From the NCBI GenBank assembly GCA_937958045.1, contig CALFXL010000056.1, positions 1 to 64,000 of the forward strand: a stretch of DNA of 64,000 bases, in the 5' to 3' direction. The position numbers and the translations under genes were made by a program. Positions within the stretch are counted from its first letter, which is position 1. Each line of letters starts with the position of its first letter. Shown piece by piece: positions 24,576 to 34,014 of this stretch. Origin of the DNA: an uncultured Opitutaceae bacterium. GTDB lineage: Bacteria; Verrucomicrobiota; Verrucomicrobiia; Opitutales; Opitutaceae. The notes beneath the pieces are model-generated. The model was not told where the DNA came from. It ran no database searches and saw nothing but the letters and a program-made list of their open reading frames with translations.

Positions 24576-25514
24576 TTAGCGAGCGATCCTGTCTAGTTTG
24601 GGCGCGAAGGCCGGGACTTCGATGGTGCGCGTCAGTGTGCCGACGATGGGGAAGCTGATCTTCACGAGGCGGGCGTCGCGGAGGAAGTCGTCGGTGAGTC
24701 GCTCCGTGCGGCTGGTGATGTTGGCGGCGACGATGGGTGCGAACGTGAGCTTGTGGTACTGAAGCGAGCGCATGGAGAACAGAATACTAGGGAAACCGAA
24801 CATCGGGTTGCTGCCGAGGAGAGCTTCGCCGGTGTGTGGATTATAAAGGACGAACTGGTCGTGCGCCGCGGTGAGGCGCGTGTGAAACTGTGCAGGAGTT
24901 CCGCGCTCGAGCAGGTGGAGAGTGGCGGTTCGTGCGTCGATCTGGAGCAGGCGGATATCGCTGTCGGCTGTGGAAACGAACTGTTCGGAAGAGAGCGGAA
25001 TCTCGGTGATCTCGGCACGGTGGAGATTGAGGACGATGTCCGCGCGGTAAGGCCCCGGGGATTGGCGAGAGCGGAGGCGCGCAGCGAATTTTTCGGGGAT
25101 GGATGTGCGATCTCCGAATGACTGTGGAGGAGTTGGCGGCGGAAGCAGACCGAGGATCGCGCGGGCGTCGGGCGAATCGAGAAAACCGTGGCTTTTTCTA
25201 TAAGAGGGCGGATCGTTTTCCTGCCAGTGGTGGTAAATGGCTTCGCGGGAGAGGAAGCGGTTGGCGGGAACGCCGGTCAGGGAAATTTCCAGATTGAGGT
25301 GGAGCCGTTTTGATTTTGGACCTCTCGGGGCGTAGTCCCAAAGAAGCGAATCCTGGTAGGCAATAGAAAGGGCGTGCGCCTCGGCCGGCTCCGAGGACGC
25401 AGCGGGGAGAGGAGGCAGACTGAGGGGGAAACGCCAAGGCCAGGAAATCCGAATGACGAATGGCGAATGCCAATGACCAATGGCCGAGCGCGAGGTGCGG
25501 TGGGCGACGGTGAA
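24576..25514 (-). pseudogene. ATG-less 312-codon open frame, possible secreted protein gene
   Basis: On the minus strand the frame is open from 25514 down to TAA at 24576-24578 (upstream TGA at 25515-25517), yet has no ATG until 24803. Its codon use matches the local genome, and the protein looks real: LHLNLEISLTGVPANRFLSR, then YRADIVLNLHRAEITEIPLS, FVLYNPHTGEALLGSNP and an ending of ITSRTERLTDDFLRDARLV. A hydrophobic, Trp/Pro-rich stretch (FVIRISWPWRFPLSLPPLPA, about 25390-25450) could be a signal peptide. Either a rare start codon is used or the 5' end is lost, as GAATGACGAATGGCGAATGC-type repeats lie there. Not recognised. Confidence 0.5.
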
Positions 25515-25546
25515 TCAAGGGGTTAGAAATGAGGGGCGCGAGGCAC

Positions 25547-25831
25547 ATGCATTGGGGCCGTTTTCGCAGAAAATTTTGGGCGAAGTGTGCCGATAAATGG
25601 GGCGTGTTTTCGTGCTTGAATAACTTCCTCGACTACTTGGTTCGCCAATTTGGGCGCATACCGGGATTTGCGACGTTCGGCTTCTTTTTTGGGGCCGCGG
25701 TGATGTTGCCCTGCACCTACCTCGGCTTGATCGATGGGCGACAGGCCTTGATCGAAGTCGGCATGGCGACGATCTGGATGGCGGCGGCGAGTGTCGTGCT
25801 GTCGATCTTCAGCCGCGGCGAAGAAGAATGA
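25547..25831 (+). CDS. Small membrane protein, unknown function
   Basis: A 94-residue protein from the ATG at 25547 (an in-frame ATG at 25529 adds six residues). It has a basic N-terminus, FLDYLVRQFGRIPG, then two predicted membrane segments (about residues 40-60, FATFGFFFGAAVMLPCTYLG, and 66-88) and an acidic C-terminus RGEEE. The family is not recognised. It is an orphan gene between two minus-strand genes. Codon use is normal for the window. Confidence 0.6.
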   Translation: MHWGRFRRKFWAKCADKWGVFSCLNNFLDYLVRQFGRIPGFATFGFFFGAAVMLPCTYLGLIDGRQALIEVGMATIWMAAASVVLSIFSRGEEE

Positions 25832-25978
25832 TTAGCCGGCGGGGGGATTCCGAAATCCGAAGGCGGAGATCCCAAGGCCGAGTGACGAACCGAGCGGCCT
25901 GCGGAATCGCAAGGACAAGTGACGAAAGGGCGGCGGAAATTTGGCGCCCCGAATAACGGCTGGATAATCGGCGCGGGC

Positions 25979-27148
25979 TTAAAGCGTTTTTAGCAGGCCC
26001 TTGAGGTCCACGTGTTCGGTGATGAGTTTTTTGATCACCGGGATTTTGTCCGTGTCTTGCGGCTGAGTTTTCACGGTCATGCCGTGAATTTTTGAGGTGA
26101 TGGTGAAGCTGTCCTGACGCGCGGCGATCACCGGAATTTCGGAGTTCGCGAGGAGCTCCATGAGCTTGGGATGCGGCGGGGTGTCGTCGGTGAGGATGAG
26201 TCCGGCGATGGTGTTTTCGCCGGCGAAACGTGCGCTCGAAATCGCGGCGAGGATGATGTCGTCGCGATCGCCGGGCGTGATGATGACGACGCCGGGCTTG
26301 AGGAAATCCACGACGCTCTTCGCGGTCATCGCGCCGACGACGACGCGATCGGCGCGCTGGCGGTGTGCGTGTTCGCGTCCGTTGAGCCAGCGGCCCTCGA
26401 TCTCCTCTGCGATCTGGCTGAGACTCGGGCGGGAAAGCACGCGCTGAATGGGAAGCACGCCGAGCAGGGGCACGCCAAGACGTTCGAGACCGATGCCGGC
26501 GTATTCGCGGATGAGGTCGAGCTTATCGACTTCGACTTTGTTGAGAATCGCGCCGACGACCTCGACGCCGGCTTTGTCGAAGAGCGCTTTGTTGAGCGCG
26601 ATTTCGTCCACCGGGCGGCCGATGCCGCCGGGCGTGACGATGATGACCTTGGCTTTGAGGAGCTTGGCGACGCGCGCGTTGGAAAGCTCGAACACGGAGC
26701 CGACGCCGGCGTGGCCGGTGCCTTCGATGAGCGTGAAATCTTTTTCCCAGGAAACGCGGTCGAACGCGCGGCAGATCTTATCCTCGAGCTCGGCGAGCAT
26801 CGTGTCGGGCTGCTTGAGAAAACGACGCGTGAAGGTGCCATCCACGGTGACCGGACTCATGCTCTCGATGGGCACGTGGACATTGTAGATCGTGTCGAGC
26901 AGGTAGGAGTCCTCGTCGATCTGGAGTCCCTGAATGTTCACGAAGCGCTGGCCGACGGGCTTGATGAATCCAACTCTTGGATACAGCGACTGGATGGCGG
27001 CGAAGAGACCAAGGCAGGTGGTGGTCTTGCCATCGTTCATGCGCGTGGCGGCGACGAAGACGCGCTTGGTTTCCTTGTTGGTTGGCTCGGTGAGAAGCGG
27101 AAACGCGGGCTGACGGAAAGGGTTGGCGGTGAATTCGGGAGGCGTCAT
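25979..27148 (-). CDS. BioD-like/DRTGG-domain protein (Pta regulatory part)
   Basis: A 389-residue protein. The P-loop-like AATRMNDGKTTTCLGLF (about 33-49) and VIIVTPGGIGRPVDEI define the BioD-like fold, and the C-terminal part (about 270-380) is a DRTGG-type domain (VVVGAMTAKSVVDFLKPGVVIITPGDRDDI). In E. coli Pta both are fused in front of the catalytic domain; here they are a separate gene 71 bp from pta. The start MTPPEF is the first ATG with coding character. Probably regulates phosphotransacetylase or acts as an independent ATPase. Confidence 0.82.
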   Translation of the reverse strand: MTPPEFTANPFRQPAFPLLTEPTNKETKRVFVAATRMNDGKTTTCLGLFAAIQSLYPRVGFIKPVGQRFVNIQGLQIDEDSYLLDTIYNVHVPIESMSPVTVDGTFTRRFLKQPDTMLAELEDKICRAFDRVSWEKDFTLIEGTGHAGVGSVFELSNARVAKLLKAKVIIVTPGGIGRPVDEIALNKALFDKAGVEVVGAILNKVEVDKLDLIREYAGIGLERLGVPLLGVLPIQRVLSRPSLSQIAEEIEGRWLNGREHAHRQRADRVVVGAMTAKSVVDFLKPGVVIITPGDRDDIILAAISSARFAGENTIAGLILTDDTPPHPKLMELLANSEIPVIAARQDSFTITSKIHGMTVKTQPQDTDKIPVIKKLITEHVDLKGLLKTL

Positions 27149-27219
27149 CAGCGAAGAGCGAAAGGTGGTGGATGAAGAGCGGGAAACGGCGCTGCGGGCT
27201 CTTCGGTTTTCCCTGCAGC

Positions 27220-28251
27220 TCAGGTGCCGCCGTAGAGAAGTTTTCGATCGATGGCCTGGCAGGCGACGATCGCGGCTGCGCCGAAGACATCGTGTGCGCT
27301 GGAACCGCGGCTGATCTCGGCGGCGGGGCGACTGAGGCCGGTCATGACCTGGCCGTAGGTATTCGCGCCGGCGAGGATGTGCACGAGTTTGAAGGCGATG
27401 TTGCCGCTCGCGAGATCGGGAAAGATGAGGACGTTGGCGCGGCCGGCGACGGGGCCGGTGATTTTTTTCGTGGTGGCGGCGGCGGCATCGAGCGCGGCGT
27501 CCACTTGGAGTTCGCCGTCGATCTCGATTTCGATGCCGGCGGTGACGGCTTTGGCGCGGGCGAGTTCGGTGGCGGCGCGGACTTTGGCGAGCGAGGGATG
27601 TTTCGATTCGCTGTGCGATGCCCAACTCAGCAGCGCGACGCGCGGCGTTTCGTTGGTGAGGTGTCGCGCGATGACGGCGGTGGTGAGCGCGATGTCCGCG
27701 AGCTGCTCGGCGGTGGGCTCGGGGATGACGCCGCAATCCGCGAAGAACAACGTGCCATCGCTGCCGACTTTGGCTTCGTCGAAGTCGATGATCATGAGCG
27801 AAGCGACGTTTTGCGCGTGCTCATGTTTGGGGATGATTTGGAAAAGTGGACGGAGCGCGCTGGAAGCCGATTGCGTGGCGCCGCCGACGAGCGCGTCGGC
27901 CTGGCTGTTGGCCAGCATCATGGTGCCGAAATAATTTGGATCGCGTACGAGTGCGCGGGCTTGCTCAAGCGTGAGGCCTTTGTTGCGTCGAATCTCGACG
28001 AGCTGGCTGGCGAAGGTTTCGAAGTCTTCGCTGCGCTCGGGATCGATGATGCGCATGCCCTGGAGATTCACATCGAGACGCGCCGCCGAGGATTTGATGG
28101 CAGCGCGATCGCCCAAAAGAATGGGCGCGCCCATGCGGCGGGTGACCCATTGACGTGCGGCCTGGAGGATGCGCGGGTCGTTCCCTTCGGGAAATACCAC
28201 GCGCTTCGGATGGCGCTGCAGCTTCTCGATCAGTTTGGGGACGATGGACAT
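27220..28251 (-). CDS. pta: Phosphate acetyltransferase, catalytic domain
   Basis: A 343-residue enzyme converting acetyl-CoA and phosphate to acetyl phosphate. Landmarks are RVVFPEGNDPRILQAA (N-terminal strand), DPNYFGTMMLANSQADALVGGATQSASS (substrate site), VALLSWASHSESKHPS and the C-terminal VLIFPDLASGNIAFKLVHILAGANTYGQVMTGL. The length equals stand-alone Pta (about 330), lacking the N-terminal BioD/DRTGG part that follows as the next gene. The ATG at 28251 is preferred to one 39 bp upstream because homologues begin shortly before the PKLIEKL segment. Confidence 0.92.
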   Translation of the reverse strand: MSIVPKLIEKLQRHPKRVVFPEGNDPRILQAARQWVTRRMGAPILLGDRAAIKSSAARLDVNLQGMRIIDPERSEDFETFASQLVEIRRNKGLTLEQARALVRDPNYFGTMMLANSQADALVGGATQSASSALRPLFQIIPKHEHAQNVASLMIIDFDEAKVGSDGTLFFADCGVIPEPTAEQLADIALTTAVIARHLTNETPRVALLSWASHSESKHPSLAKVRAATELARAKAVTAGIEIEIDGELQVDAALDAAAATTKKITGPVAGRANVLIFPDLASGNIAFKLVHILAGANTYGQVMTGLSRPAAEISRGSSAHDVFGAAAIVACQAIDRKLLYGGT

Positions 28252-28371
28252 GACGGCGGCGAACGTGTCGTTGACACGAAAATGCGTCAATGCCCGGTTC
28301 CGTCACAAAGAGGACGCGAAAAACGCGCGCGGTGCGGACGTCTGAGCGGGGTTACTTTCTTGCTATGGAAA

Positions 28372-29985
28372 ATGAGCGCACTGAGAACTGCGCGCGTGTC
28401 GAAGAACCTGAAGAACATCGGATTGGTGGCGTCGTTGACCATGGTGTCGCGCGTGCTCGGTCTGGTGCGGGACAGCCTGACGGCGGCGGTTTTCGGAACG
28501 AGTGCGCTGGCGTCGGCGTTTTTCACGGCGTTTCAGCTGCCGAACCTTTTTCGCCGGTTGTTGGGCGAAGGCGCGCTGACGGCGGCGTTTGTGCCGACGC
28601 TCAACGACGAACTCGCGAAGCGACGGCGCGAAGGCGCGTTTGTGTTGGTCAACGAAGTGGCGAGCTGGCTGTTGCTCGTATCGGTCGGTTTGGTGGCGGT
28701 CACGATGCTTGTGCTGAGCCAACCCGGATGGCTGGTGGCGCTCGGACGCGCAGGCGGCGCGGAAGCGGACACGGTCGGACGCTGGCTGCAAGGCGCGGAG
28801 CTGGCGGTGTTGTTGTTCCCGTATTTGATTTTTGTGTGCATGGCGGCGGCGTTTAGCGCGGCGCTGCAAACACTCGGGCGATTTCTGGAGCCGGCGCTGT
28901 CGCCGGTATGGCTGAACCTCGCGATGATCGGGATGCTGGCGGGCGCGGTGTGGTGGCGGCCGGACATGGAAACCGAGCAAATGCTGAGCCTTTGCGCGGG
29001 GGTTTTGGTCGGAGGATTTTTTCAGATGGCGGTGCCCGCGTGGGCGTTGATGCGCGAAGGCTGGCGACCGCGCTTCACGCCGCGCTTGAGCGAACCGGTG
29101 CGCGAAATCATGCGGCTGATGGTGCCGACGCTGCTGGGTTCGGCGGTATATCTGATCAACATGACCGTGTCGCGGCTCATCGGCCTGTCGTTGAACGACT
29201 CGGCGGTGTCGGTGCTGAACTTCGCGCAGCGTTTGATGGAGCTGCCGATCGGTGTGTTTGCGGTCGCGGTGACCACGGTGGTGTTTCCGCTGATCTCGCG
29301 CCACGCGGCGCAGGGAAACAGGGAAGGCCTCGCGCAGTCGTATCGCAAAGGCATGCGGTTGATCCTCGCGGTCAATGTGCCGGCGGCGGTAGGCCTCGCG
29401 ATTCTCGGCGAACCGGTGATCCGGCTGTTGTTTCAGCGCGGTGCCTTTGCGGCGGCGGACACGCTCGCGATGGTGCCGGTGCTCGCGGTGGCGGCGGCGG
29501 GACTGCCGTTTCTCGCCTTCGCGAATCTGGCGCTGCGCGCGTTTTATGCGGAGAAAGACACCGTGACGCCGATGCGCGCGGCGGTGCTGAGTTTTGTGGT
29601 CAATGTGTCGCTGAGCTTCGCGTTAATGGGACACTTTTCCACGGTGGGGCTCGCCGCGGCGAGTACGATCGCGACGCTGGCGCAGGCGTGGTTTTTGCAG
29701 ACGAGACTCACGCGGCGGCGTCCGGAGCTTTCGCTGCGTTACATCGCGGGAGATCTCGCAAAAGTCGTGATCGCCAGCGCGCTGATGGGCGCGTCGGTCT
29801 GGGCTGGCTGGCGCGGCTGGACGTTGTGGCGGGCGCAATCGGTCTGGAGCGATGCGATCGGACTCGCGGTCGCGATCACCGGCGGCGTGGCGCTCTATGC
29901 GGCGTTGGCGTGGATGCTTCGCGTGGAAGCGCGCGAGGAGATCGCCGAGCTGGTGCGGCGTCGTATCCAGAAAACCAGTACATGA
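28372..29985 (+). CDS. murJ: Lipid II flippase MurJ (MviN)
   Basis: A 537-residue polytopic protein with about 14 membrane helices. The start MSALRTARVSKNLKNIGLVASLTMVSRVLGLVRD gives the typical MurJ N-terminus (MVSRxLGxxRD). FFTAFQLPNLFRRLLGEGALTAAFVP, RxLMELPIGVFAVAVTTVVFPLISRHAAQ and GEPVIRLLFQRGAF are MurJ signatures. It moves lipid-linked peptidoglycan precursors across the inner membrane. It is divergent from pta (120 bp). The frame extends far upstream without a stop only by GC bias. Confidence 0.93.
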   Translation: MSALRTARVSKNLKNIGLVASLTMVSRVLGLVRDSLTAAVFGTSALASAFFTAFQLPNLFRRLLGEGALTAAFVPTLNDELAKRRREGAFVLVNEVASWLLLVSVGLVAVTMLVLSQPGWLVALGRAGGAEADTVGRWLQGAELAVLLFPYLIFVCMAAAFSAALQTLGRFLEPALSPVWLNLAMIGMLAGAVWWRPDMETEQMLSLCAGVLVGGFFQMAVPAWALMREGWRPRFTPRLSEPVREIMRLMVPTLLGSAVYLINMTVSRLIGLSLNDSAVSVLNFAQRLMELPIGVFAVAVTTVVFPLISRHAAQGNREGLAQSYRKGMRLILAVNVPAAVGLAILGEPVIRLLFQRGAFAAADTLAMVPVLAVAAAGLPFLAFANLALRAFYAEKDTVTPMRAAVLSFVVNVSLSFALMGHFSTVGLAAASTIATLAQAWFLQTRLTRRRPELSLRYIAGDLAKVVIASALMGASVWAGWRGWTLWRAQSVWSDAIGLAVAITGGVALYAALAWMLRVEAREEIAELVRRRIQKTST

Positions 29986-30006
29986 GCGCGCGAAACGACG
30001 CTGATC

Positions 30007-30987
30007 ATGCGCATCAAAATTGACGGATTTCTTCTCGGGATGATCGCGGCGGTGGCGCTTGCGTGGGTGTTTCCCGAGCCGGGAGCGCAGGGCGGTTGGC
30101 TGCAGCCCGAGCTCTTGAACAAGCTGGGCGTGGCGCTCATCTTTTTTCTCAACGGCGTGGCGCTCTCCTTTGCGGCGATGAAAGCCGGTGCGTTGCGCTG
30201 GCCGGTGCATGTACTCGTGCAGACGACGACGTTTTTGCTGTTTCCGCTGCTGGGCATGGCGCTGCTGTGGCTCACGGATGCATGGCTGTCGCCCGAGCTG
30301 GCGATCGGATTCTTTTTTCTCTGCGCGTTGCCATCGACGGTTTCGTCATCGGTGGCGATGACATCGGCTGCGCGTGGCAATGTGCCGGCCGCGGTCTTCA
30401 ATGCGACGCTCTCCAGTTTGATTGGCGTGGCGGTCACGCCGCTGTGGATGAGCTGGCGACTTCACACGGAAGGGCAGGGCGGCGACGTGCTCGGCGTCAT
30501 CGTAGATCTGCTCATCTGGTTGGTGTCGCCGCTTGTGCTCGGTCAAATCGCGCGGCGCTGGATGGCTGACTGGGCGAAGCGACACAAGGCGCTCGTGCAT
30601 CGTGTGGACCGCGGGACGATCTTGCTGATCATCTACACGTCGTTTTGCGATTCGATCATGCGCGGCGTGTGGTCGGGCAATGCGCTGAACGCCGTGATCG
30701 CCGCGGTCGTCGGGTCGCTGGTATTGTTTTATCTCGTGATGGGCACCGTCGAAACGATCGCGAAGGCGGCGAAATTTCCCGCGGCAGATCGCATCGCCGC
30801 AGTATTTTGCGGATCGAAGAAGACCATCGCGTCCGGCGTGCCGATGGCGCAGCTGATCTTCGCGGGCGATCCGCGGATCGGGGTGATTCTGCTGCCGTTG
30901 CTGGTGTATCACCCCTTGCAACTCGTGATCTGTGGTGTGCTGGCGGGACGCTGGGCAAAACGCGCCGACACTCACGAGCACGCGTGA
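30007..30987 (+). CDS. Bile acid:sodium symporter family (SBF-like) protein
   Basis: A 326-residue inner-membrane protein with about nine or ten helices. The opening IDGFLLGMIAAVALAWVFPEPG, LNKLGVALIFFLNGVALSFAAMKAG, ALPSTVSSSVAMTSAARGNVPAAVFNATLSSLIGVAVTPLW and the closing GVILLPLLVYHPLQLVICGVLA match the SBF-like group (YfeH type). The PSTVSSSV segment is the conserved sodium/substrate site. The substrate is unknown. It lies 21 bp after murJ. Confidence 0.88.
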   Translation: MRIKIDGFLLGMIAAVALAWVFPEPGAQGGWLQPELLNKLGVALIFFLNGVALSFAAMKAGALRWPVHVLVQTTTFLLFPLLGMALLWLTDAWLSPELAIGFFFLCALPSTVSSSVAMTSAARGNVPAAVFNATLSSLIGVAVTPLWMSWRLHTEGQGGDVLGVIVDLLIWLVSPLVLGQIARRWMADWAKRHKALVHRVDRGTILLIIYTSFCDSIMRGVWSGNALNAVIAAVVGSLVLFYLVMGTVETIAKAAKFPAADRIAAVFCGSKKTIASGVPMAQLIFAGDPRIGVILLPLLVYHPLQLVICGVLAGRWAKRADTHEHA

Positions 30988-31083
30988 AGTGATTTTTTGA
31001 ATACAACGCGGAGTCTTTCGGGGAGCGCGTCGCTTGGACGTTTGATTCCGCCTGCAAACGCGCTCATGGTGTTCCGTTCTGCT

Positions 31084-31737
31084 ATGACGAACATGCTTAC
31101 ACCTTCACAGCTGGTCGCCGCCCTCAACTGGCGCTATGCCACGCGCAAATTCGATCCGACGAAGAAAATCCCGGAGGATGTCTGGTCGGCGCTCGAACAA
31201 GCGCTCGTGCTCGCGCCGTCCTCGATGGGACTGCAGCCGTGGAAGTTTTTTGTCGTGCAGAATCCGGAAGTGCGCGCGCGTCTCCATGCCGCTTCATACC
31301 GGCAGTCGCAGATAACGGACTGCTCGAATCTCGTGGTGTTTGCCGTGCACAAGAACATCGGCACGCCGCATGTGGAGAAATTTATCGATCGCGTCGCCGC
31401 CGTGAAAAACGTGACGACGGAATCGCTCGCGGGTTTTGCGCGCATGATTCAAGGCAATCTTGCGAAAGCGGCGTCCGAAGGTCGGCTCGACACCTGGCAG
31501 ACGCATCAGGTGTACATCGCGCTCGGCCAGTTTCTCGCGGCGGCCGCGGTGATGGGCGTGGATGCTTGCCCGATGGAAGGCATCGAGCCCCAGAAGTACG
31601 ACGATGTTCTCGGCCTCACGGGTGGCGATTTCACGACCGTGGTTGTTTGTGCGGCGGGTTATCGCGCGGATGACGACAAGTACGCGACGGCGCGCAAAGT
31701 GCGCTTCGAAACGAAAGACGTGGTTATCTACGTGTGA
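31084..31737 (+). CDS. NAD(P)H nitroreductase (NfsB-like)
   Basis: A 217-residue FMN oxidoreductase. LNWRYATRKFDPTKKIP, VLAPSSMGLQPWKFFVV, SNLVVFAVHKNIG and MGVDACPMEGIEPQKYDDVLGL are typical of the NfsB/YdgI group. The ATG at 31084 fits homologues; an in-frame upstream Met extends into the intergenic region. Its stop overlaps the 3' end of the convergent glycosyltransferase gene by 14 bp. Substrate unknown; flavin reductase or oxidoreductase of quinones or nitroaromatics. Confidence 0.88.
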   Translation: MTNMLTPSQLVAALNWRYATRKFDPTKKIPEDVWSALEQALVLAPSSMGLQPWKFFVVQNPEVRARLHAASYRQSQITDCSNLVVFAVHKNIGTPHVEKFIDRVAAVKNVTTESLAGFARMIQGNLAKAASEGRLDTWQTHQVYIALGQFLAAAAVMGVDACPMEGIEPQKYDDVLGLTGGDFTTVVVCAAGYRADDDKYATARKVRFETKDVVIYV

Positions 31738-32518
31738 TGTCGCCGGACCGCGCCGGTTCGGAATAACGTTTCAAACCGGTGAGCTGCGCAAGCGCGCGAA
31801 CGAGAAAGAGCGGATTGTTTCGAAAATAACGCGGCGCGAGACGTCGCGGTTCCGACGCGAGACGGAAAAGCCATTCGAGACCGCTGCGCTGCATCCAGCG
31901 CGGTGCTTGGCGCACGCGGCCCGAAAGAAAATCGAAGGCCGCGCCCACGCCGAGCATCACACCGTGTTGGATCAGCGGCGCGGTGAGCGCCATGAGCTTT
32001 TCCTGTTTGGGCGTGCTTAATCCGATCCAAATGAAATCGGGCCGAAGCGCTGCGGTGCGTTGCGCCAGCGCTGAGGCTTGAGCGGCGTCGGGTTCGCCGA
32101 AGGGCGGTGTATCCATTCCGACAATACGCAGGTCGGGAAAACGTTTTTGAAGTTCCGCGGCGAGTGCGGGCGCGGTCCCTTCACCTCCGCCGTAGAAATA
32201 GTGCGTGAGCTCCGTGCCCGCGGAAGCGGCGCAAATCTCGAGCAGCAGATCGGGCCCGTAGACGCGTGTGACGTCGCGATGTCCGGTGCGCCGCATCATC
32301 CAGACCACCGGCATGCCGTCGGGGGTGGTGAGAAAGGCGTTGTTGAGCGCGGCGAAATGCGCGGGATCGCGACGTGCGCACGAGAGACTGTTGACGTCGC
32401 AAAAGCACACGTAACCACGTCCCGTACGCGCGCGCTCCATCACGAGATCGCGCGCGCGGGACAAATCGAGGGCGTGAACGCCGACGCCTAAGATGTTTCC
32501 GCGGTCGCGTAGTGACAT
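31724..32518 (-). CDS. WecG/TagA/CpsF-family glycosyltransferase
   Basis: A 264-residue cytoplasmic-face glycosyltransferase. VCFCDVNSLSCARRD, FLTTPDGMPVVWMMRR, RVYGPDLLLEICAAS, FYGGGEGTAPALAAELQKRFP, and PDFIWIGLSTPKQEKLMAL with GVGAAFDFLSGRVRQAPRWMQRSGLEWLFRL define the family. It usually adds a sugar such as N-acetylmannosaminuronate to a lipid-linked intermediate for surface glycans. No other glycan genes are adjacent. Its start overlaps the end of the ABC permease gene by 31 bp. Confidence 0.92.
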   Translation of the reverse strand: MSLRDRGNILGVGVHALDLSRARDLVMERARTGRGYVCFCDVNSLSCARRDPAHFAALNNAFLTTPDGMPVVWMMRRTGHRDVTRVYGPDLLLEICAASAGTELTHYFYGGGEGTAPALAAELQKRFPDLRIVGMDTPPFGEPDAAQASALAQRTAALRPDFIWIGLSTPKQEKLMALTAPLIQHGVMLGVGAAFDFLSGRVRQAPRWMQRSGLEWLFRLASEPRRLAPRYFRNNPLFLVRALAQLTGLKRYSEPARSGDITRR

Positions 32519-34014
32519 GATGAATACACGGAGTCCTCTTCGTACGGCTCGATGCCGGCAAAGGTGAAGCACGCGATGACGCCGAGCCACGAGGCGCCGA
32601 CCATCGGCAGACCGATGAACCAAAGTGTGCCTTGCGCGACGAGGGCGATGCCGCCGGAAGAGACGATGATCAACGCACCGACGGCGATGTTGCGGCCGAG
32701 CGACAGACGACGGCGTTTGCTGGTCAGCAGGTCTTTGCGCGGCGAAGGCGAGAGGCGAGTGACTCCGAGCCAGCCGCAACCAGCGCCGACGGCAGCGGCG
32801 GTGATCGCAGTGAGAAGCGCGAGCCAGGGGCGTCCCGCGAACGCCAGGATGATGCACAGAACCAACGCACACGCGATGGGCAGCGCCATGCCGGCGGCGA
32901 GTTTTGCGAGGCGCAGACGAGTCTCGTTGACCGGACTTGCGCGGATGAGGTCGAGGCCTTCCTCGCCGTTGGCGGCGACATCGCAGAGCAGGGAGGAAAA
33001 TTGCGCGGCGAGCACGACGGCGATCGGCGCGAGCAGTCCGAAGCCGCCGAAATGACGAAGCCCGATAAATGCCGGCAGGATGTACAGGAACGAGGGCAAC
33101 GTTTGCGATAGCAGCAGCGGATCGCGGACGATGAGGCGGAGATCTTTGCGGATGGTTGCGCGGAAAAGTCCACCCGCGAAAGCGCGACGCCGACGATATC
33201 GCCGTGTGGTTCTCGACGGACGCACCACGGCTTCCTGCCAGCCGCTGAGAAACGTCCGCGCGAGGAGCCGGCCGGTGAGACTGGTGACGGCCAGCGCGAG
33301 GACGGCGAGCGTGACCAGCGGGATGATTTCTCCGCGCGCAGCGGCCGCCGGAGAGTGAAAACCGGCGCGTTCCGCGAACGTGAAGAGCGAATCAAACGCC
33401 ACCGTGCGGCCCGATCCGCGAGTCATGTTTTGAAGTTGAAACAGTAAATACACCGAGGCGCCTGCGACCGCGGCGGCGACTTGCGACCAGGTGCGGGCAC
33501 GCCGAGGGCCGAGCCAGCGCACGATCAAAAACGTGAGCCAGATGCCGATCGAAGAGGCGATCAACGCCAGCAACGCCCATGTGATGTATCCGAAAAGATA
33601 ATACGCGCTGGCGCCGATCGCGAAACCGTTGATGATCGGCAGCAGGAGGATGCCGGTGCCAAGGACCGCGCCGGCAGCGATCGCGACGATGCGGGAGACG
33701 AGCACGGCGCGAAGATCGACTGGCGAAGCAAGCAGCAGATCGAGATCGGAGCTCTCGAAGAACAGTGCGATCGCGCGATGCATCGCAGCGCCCAGCATGA
33801 GGAAGGTGACGAAAGCCCAAGCGCTTGCTTCGACGCCGATCGAAGGCTGCCGCACCGCGCTCGCGACGAGGGTCCAACACGTATGCGCGACAAGCAGCGC
33901 GAGCGCGATCAACGCGAAGCGCAGCACGCTGCGTCTCCCGAGTGGAAGCGAACGCCAGAGCAGCCGCAGGTCGTTGCGCAGAAGAAGACGAGTCTGGCGC
34001 CACGTGGCGTTCAT
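32488..34014 (-). CDS. ABC-2-type exporter permease, large
   Basis: A 508-residue membrane protein with about 12 predicted helices in two blocks (residues about 30-260 and 290-500) separated by a basic loop (TTRRYRRRRAF). The segment FFESSDLDLLLASPVDLRAVLVSRI and its echo LIRASPVNETRLRLAKL are typical of ABC-2-type permeases (putative exporter group). The start overlaps the ATPase stop (ATGA). Together with the following ATPase it forms an exporter whose substrate is unknown. Confidence 0.82.
   Translation of the reverse strand: MNATWRQTRLLLRNDLRLLWRSLPLGRRSVLRFALIALALLVAHTCWTLVASAVRQPSIGVEASAWAFVTFLMLGAAMHRAIALFFESSDLDLLLASPVDLRAVLVSRIVAIAAGAVLGTGILLLPIINGFAIGASAYYLFGYITWALLALIASSIGIWLTFLIVRWLGPRRARTWSQVAAAVAGASVYLLFQLQNMTRGSGRTVAFDSLFTFAERAGFHSPAAAARGEIIPLVTLAVLALAVTSLTGRLLARTFLSGWQEAVVRPSRTTRRYRRRRAFAGGLFRATIRKDLRLIVRDPLLLSQTLPSFLYILPAFIGLRHFGGFGLLAPIAVVLAAQFSSLLCDVAANGEEGLDLIRASPVNETRLRLAKLAAGMALPIACALVLCIILAFAGRPWLALLTAITAAAVGAGCGWLGVTRLSPSPRKDLLTSKRRRLSLGRNIAVGALIIVSSGGIALVAQGTLWFIGLPMVGASWLGVIACFTFAGIEPYEEDSVYSSCHYATAETS

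Noticed and set aside
24131..24658. Apparent collagen-like Gly-Pro-Met repeat in a plus-strand frame
   Set aside because: The repeat is only the translation of the inverted repeat at 24314-24351, and the rest of the frame overlaps the end of metY without coding character.
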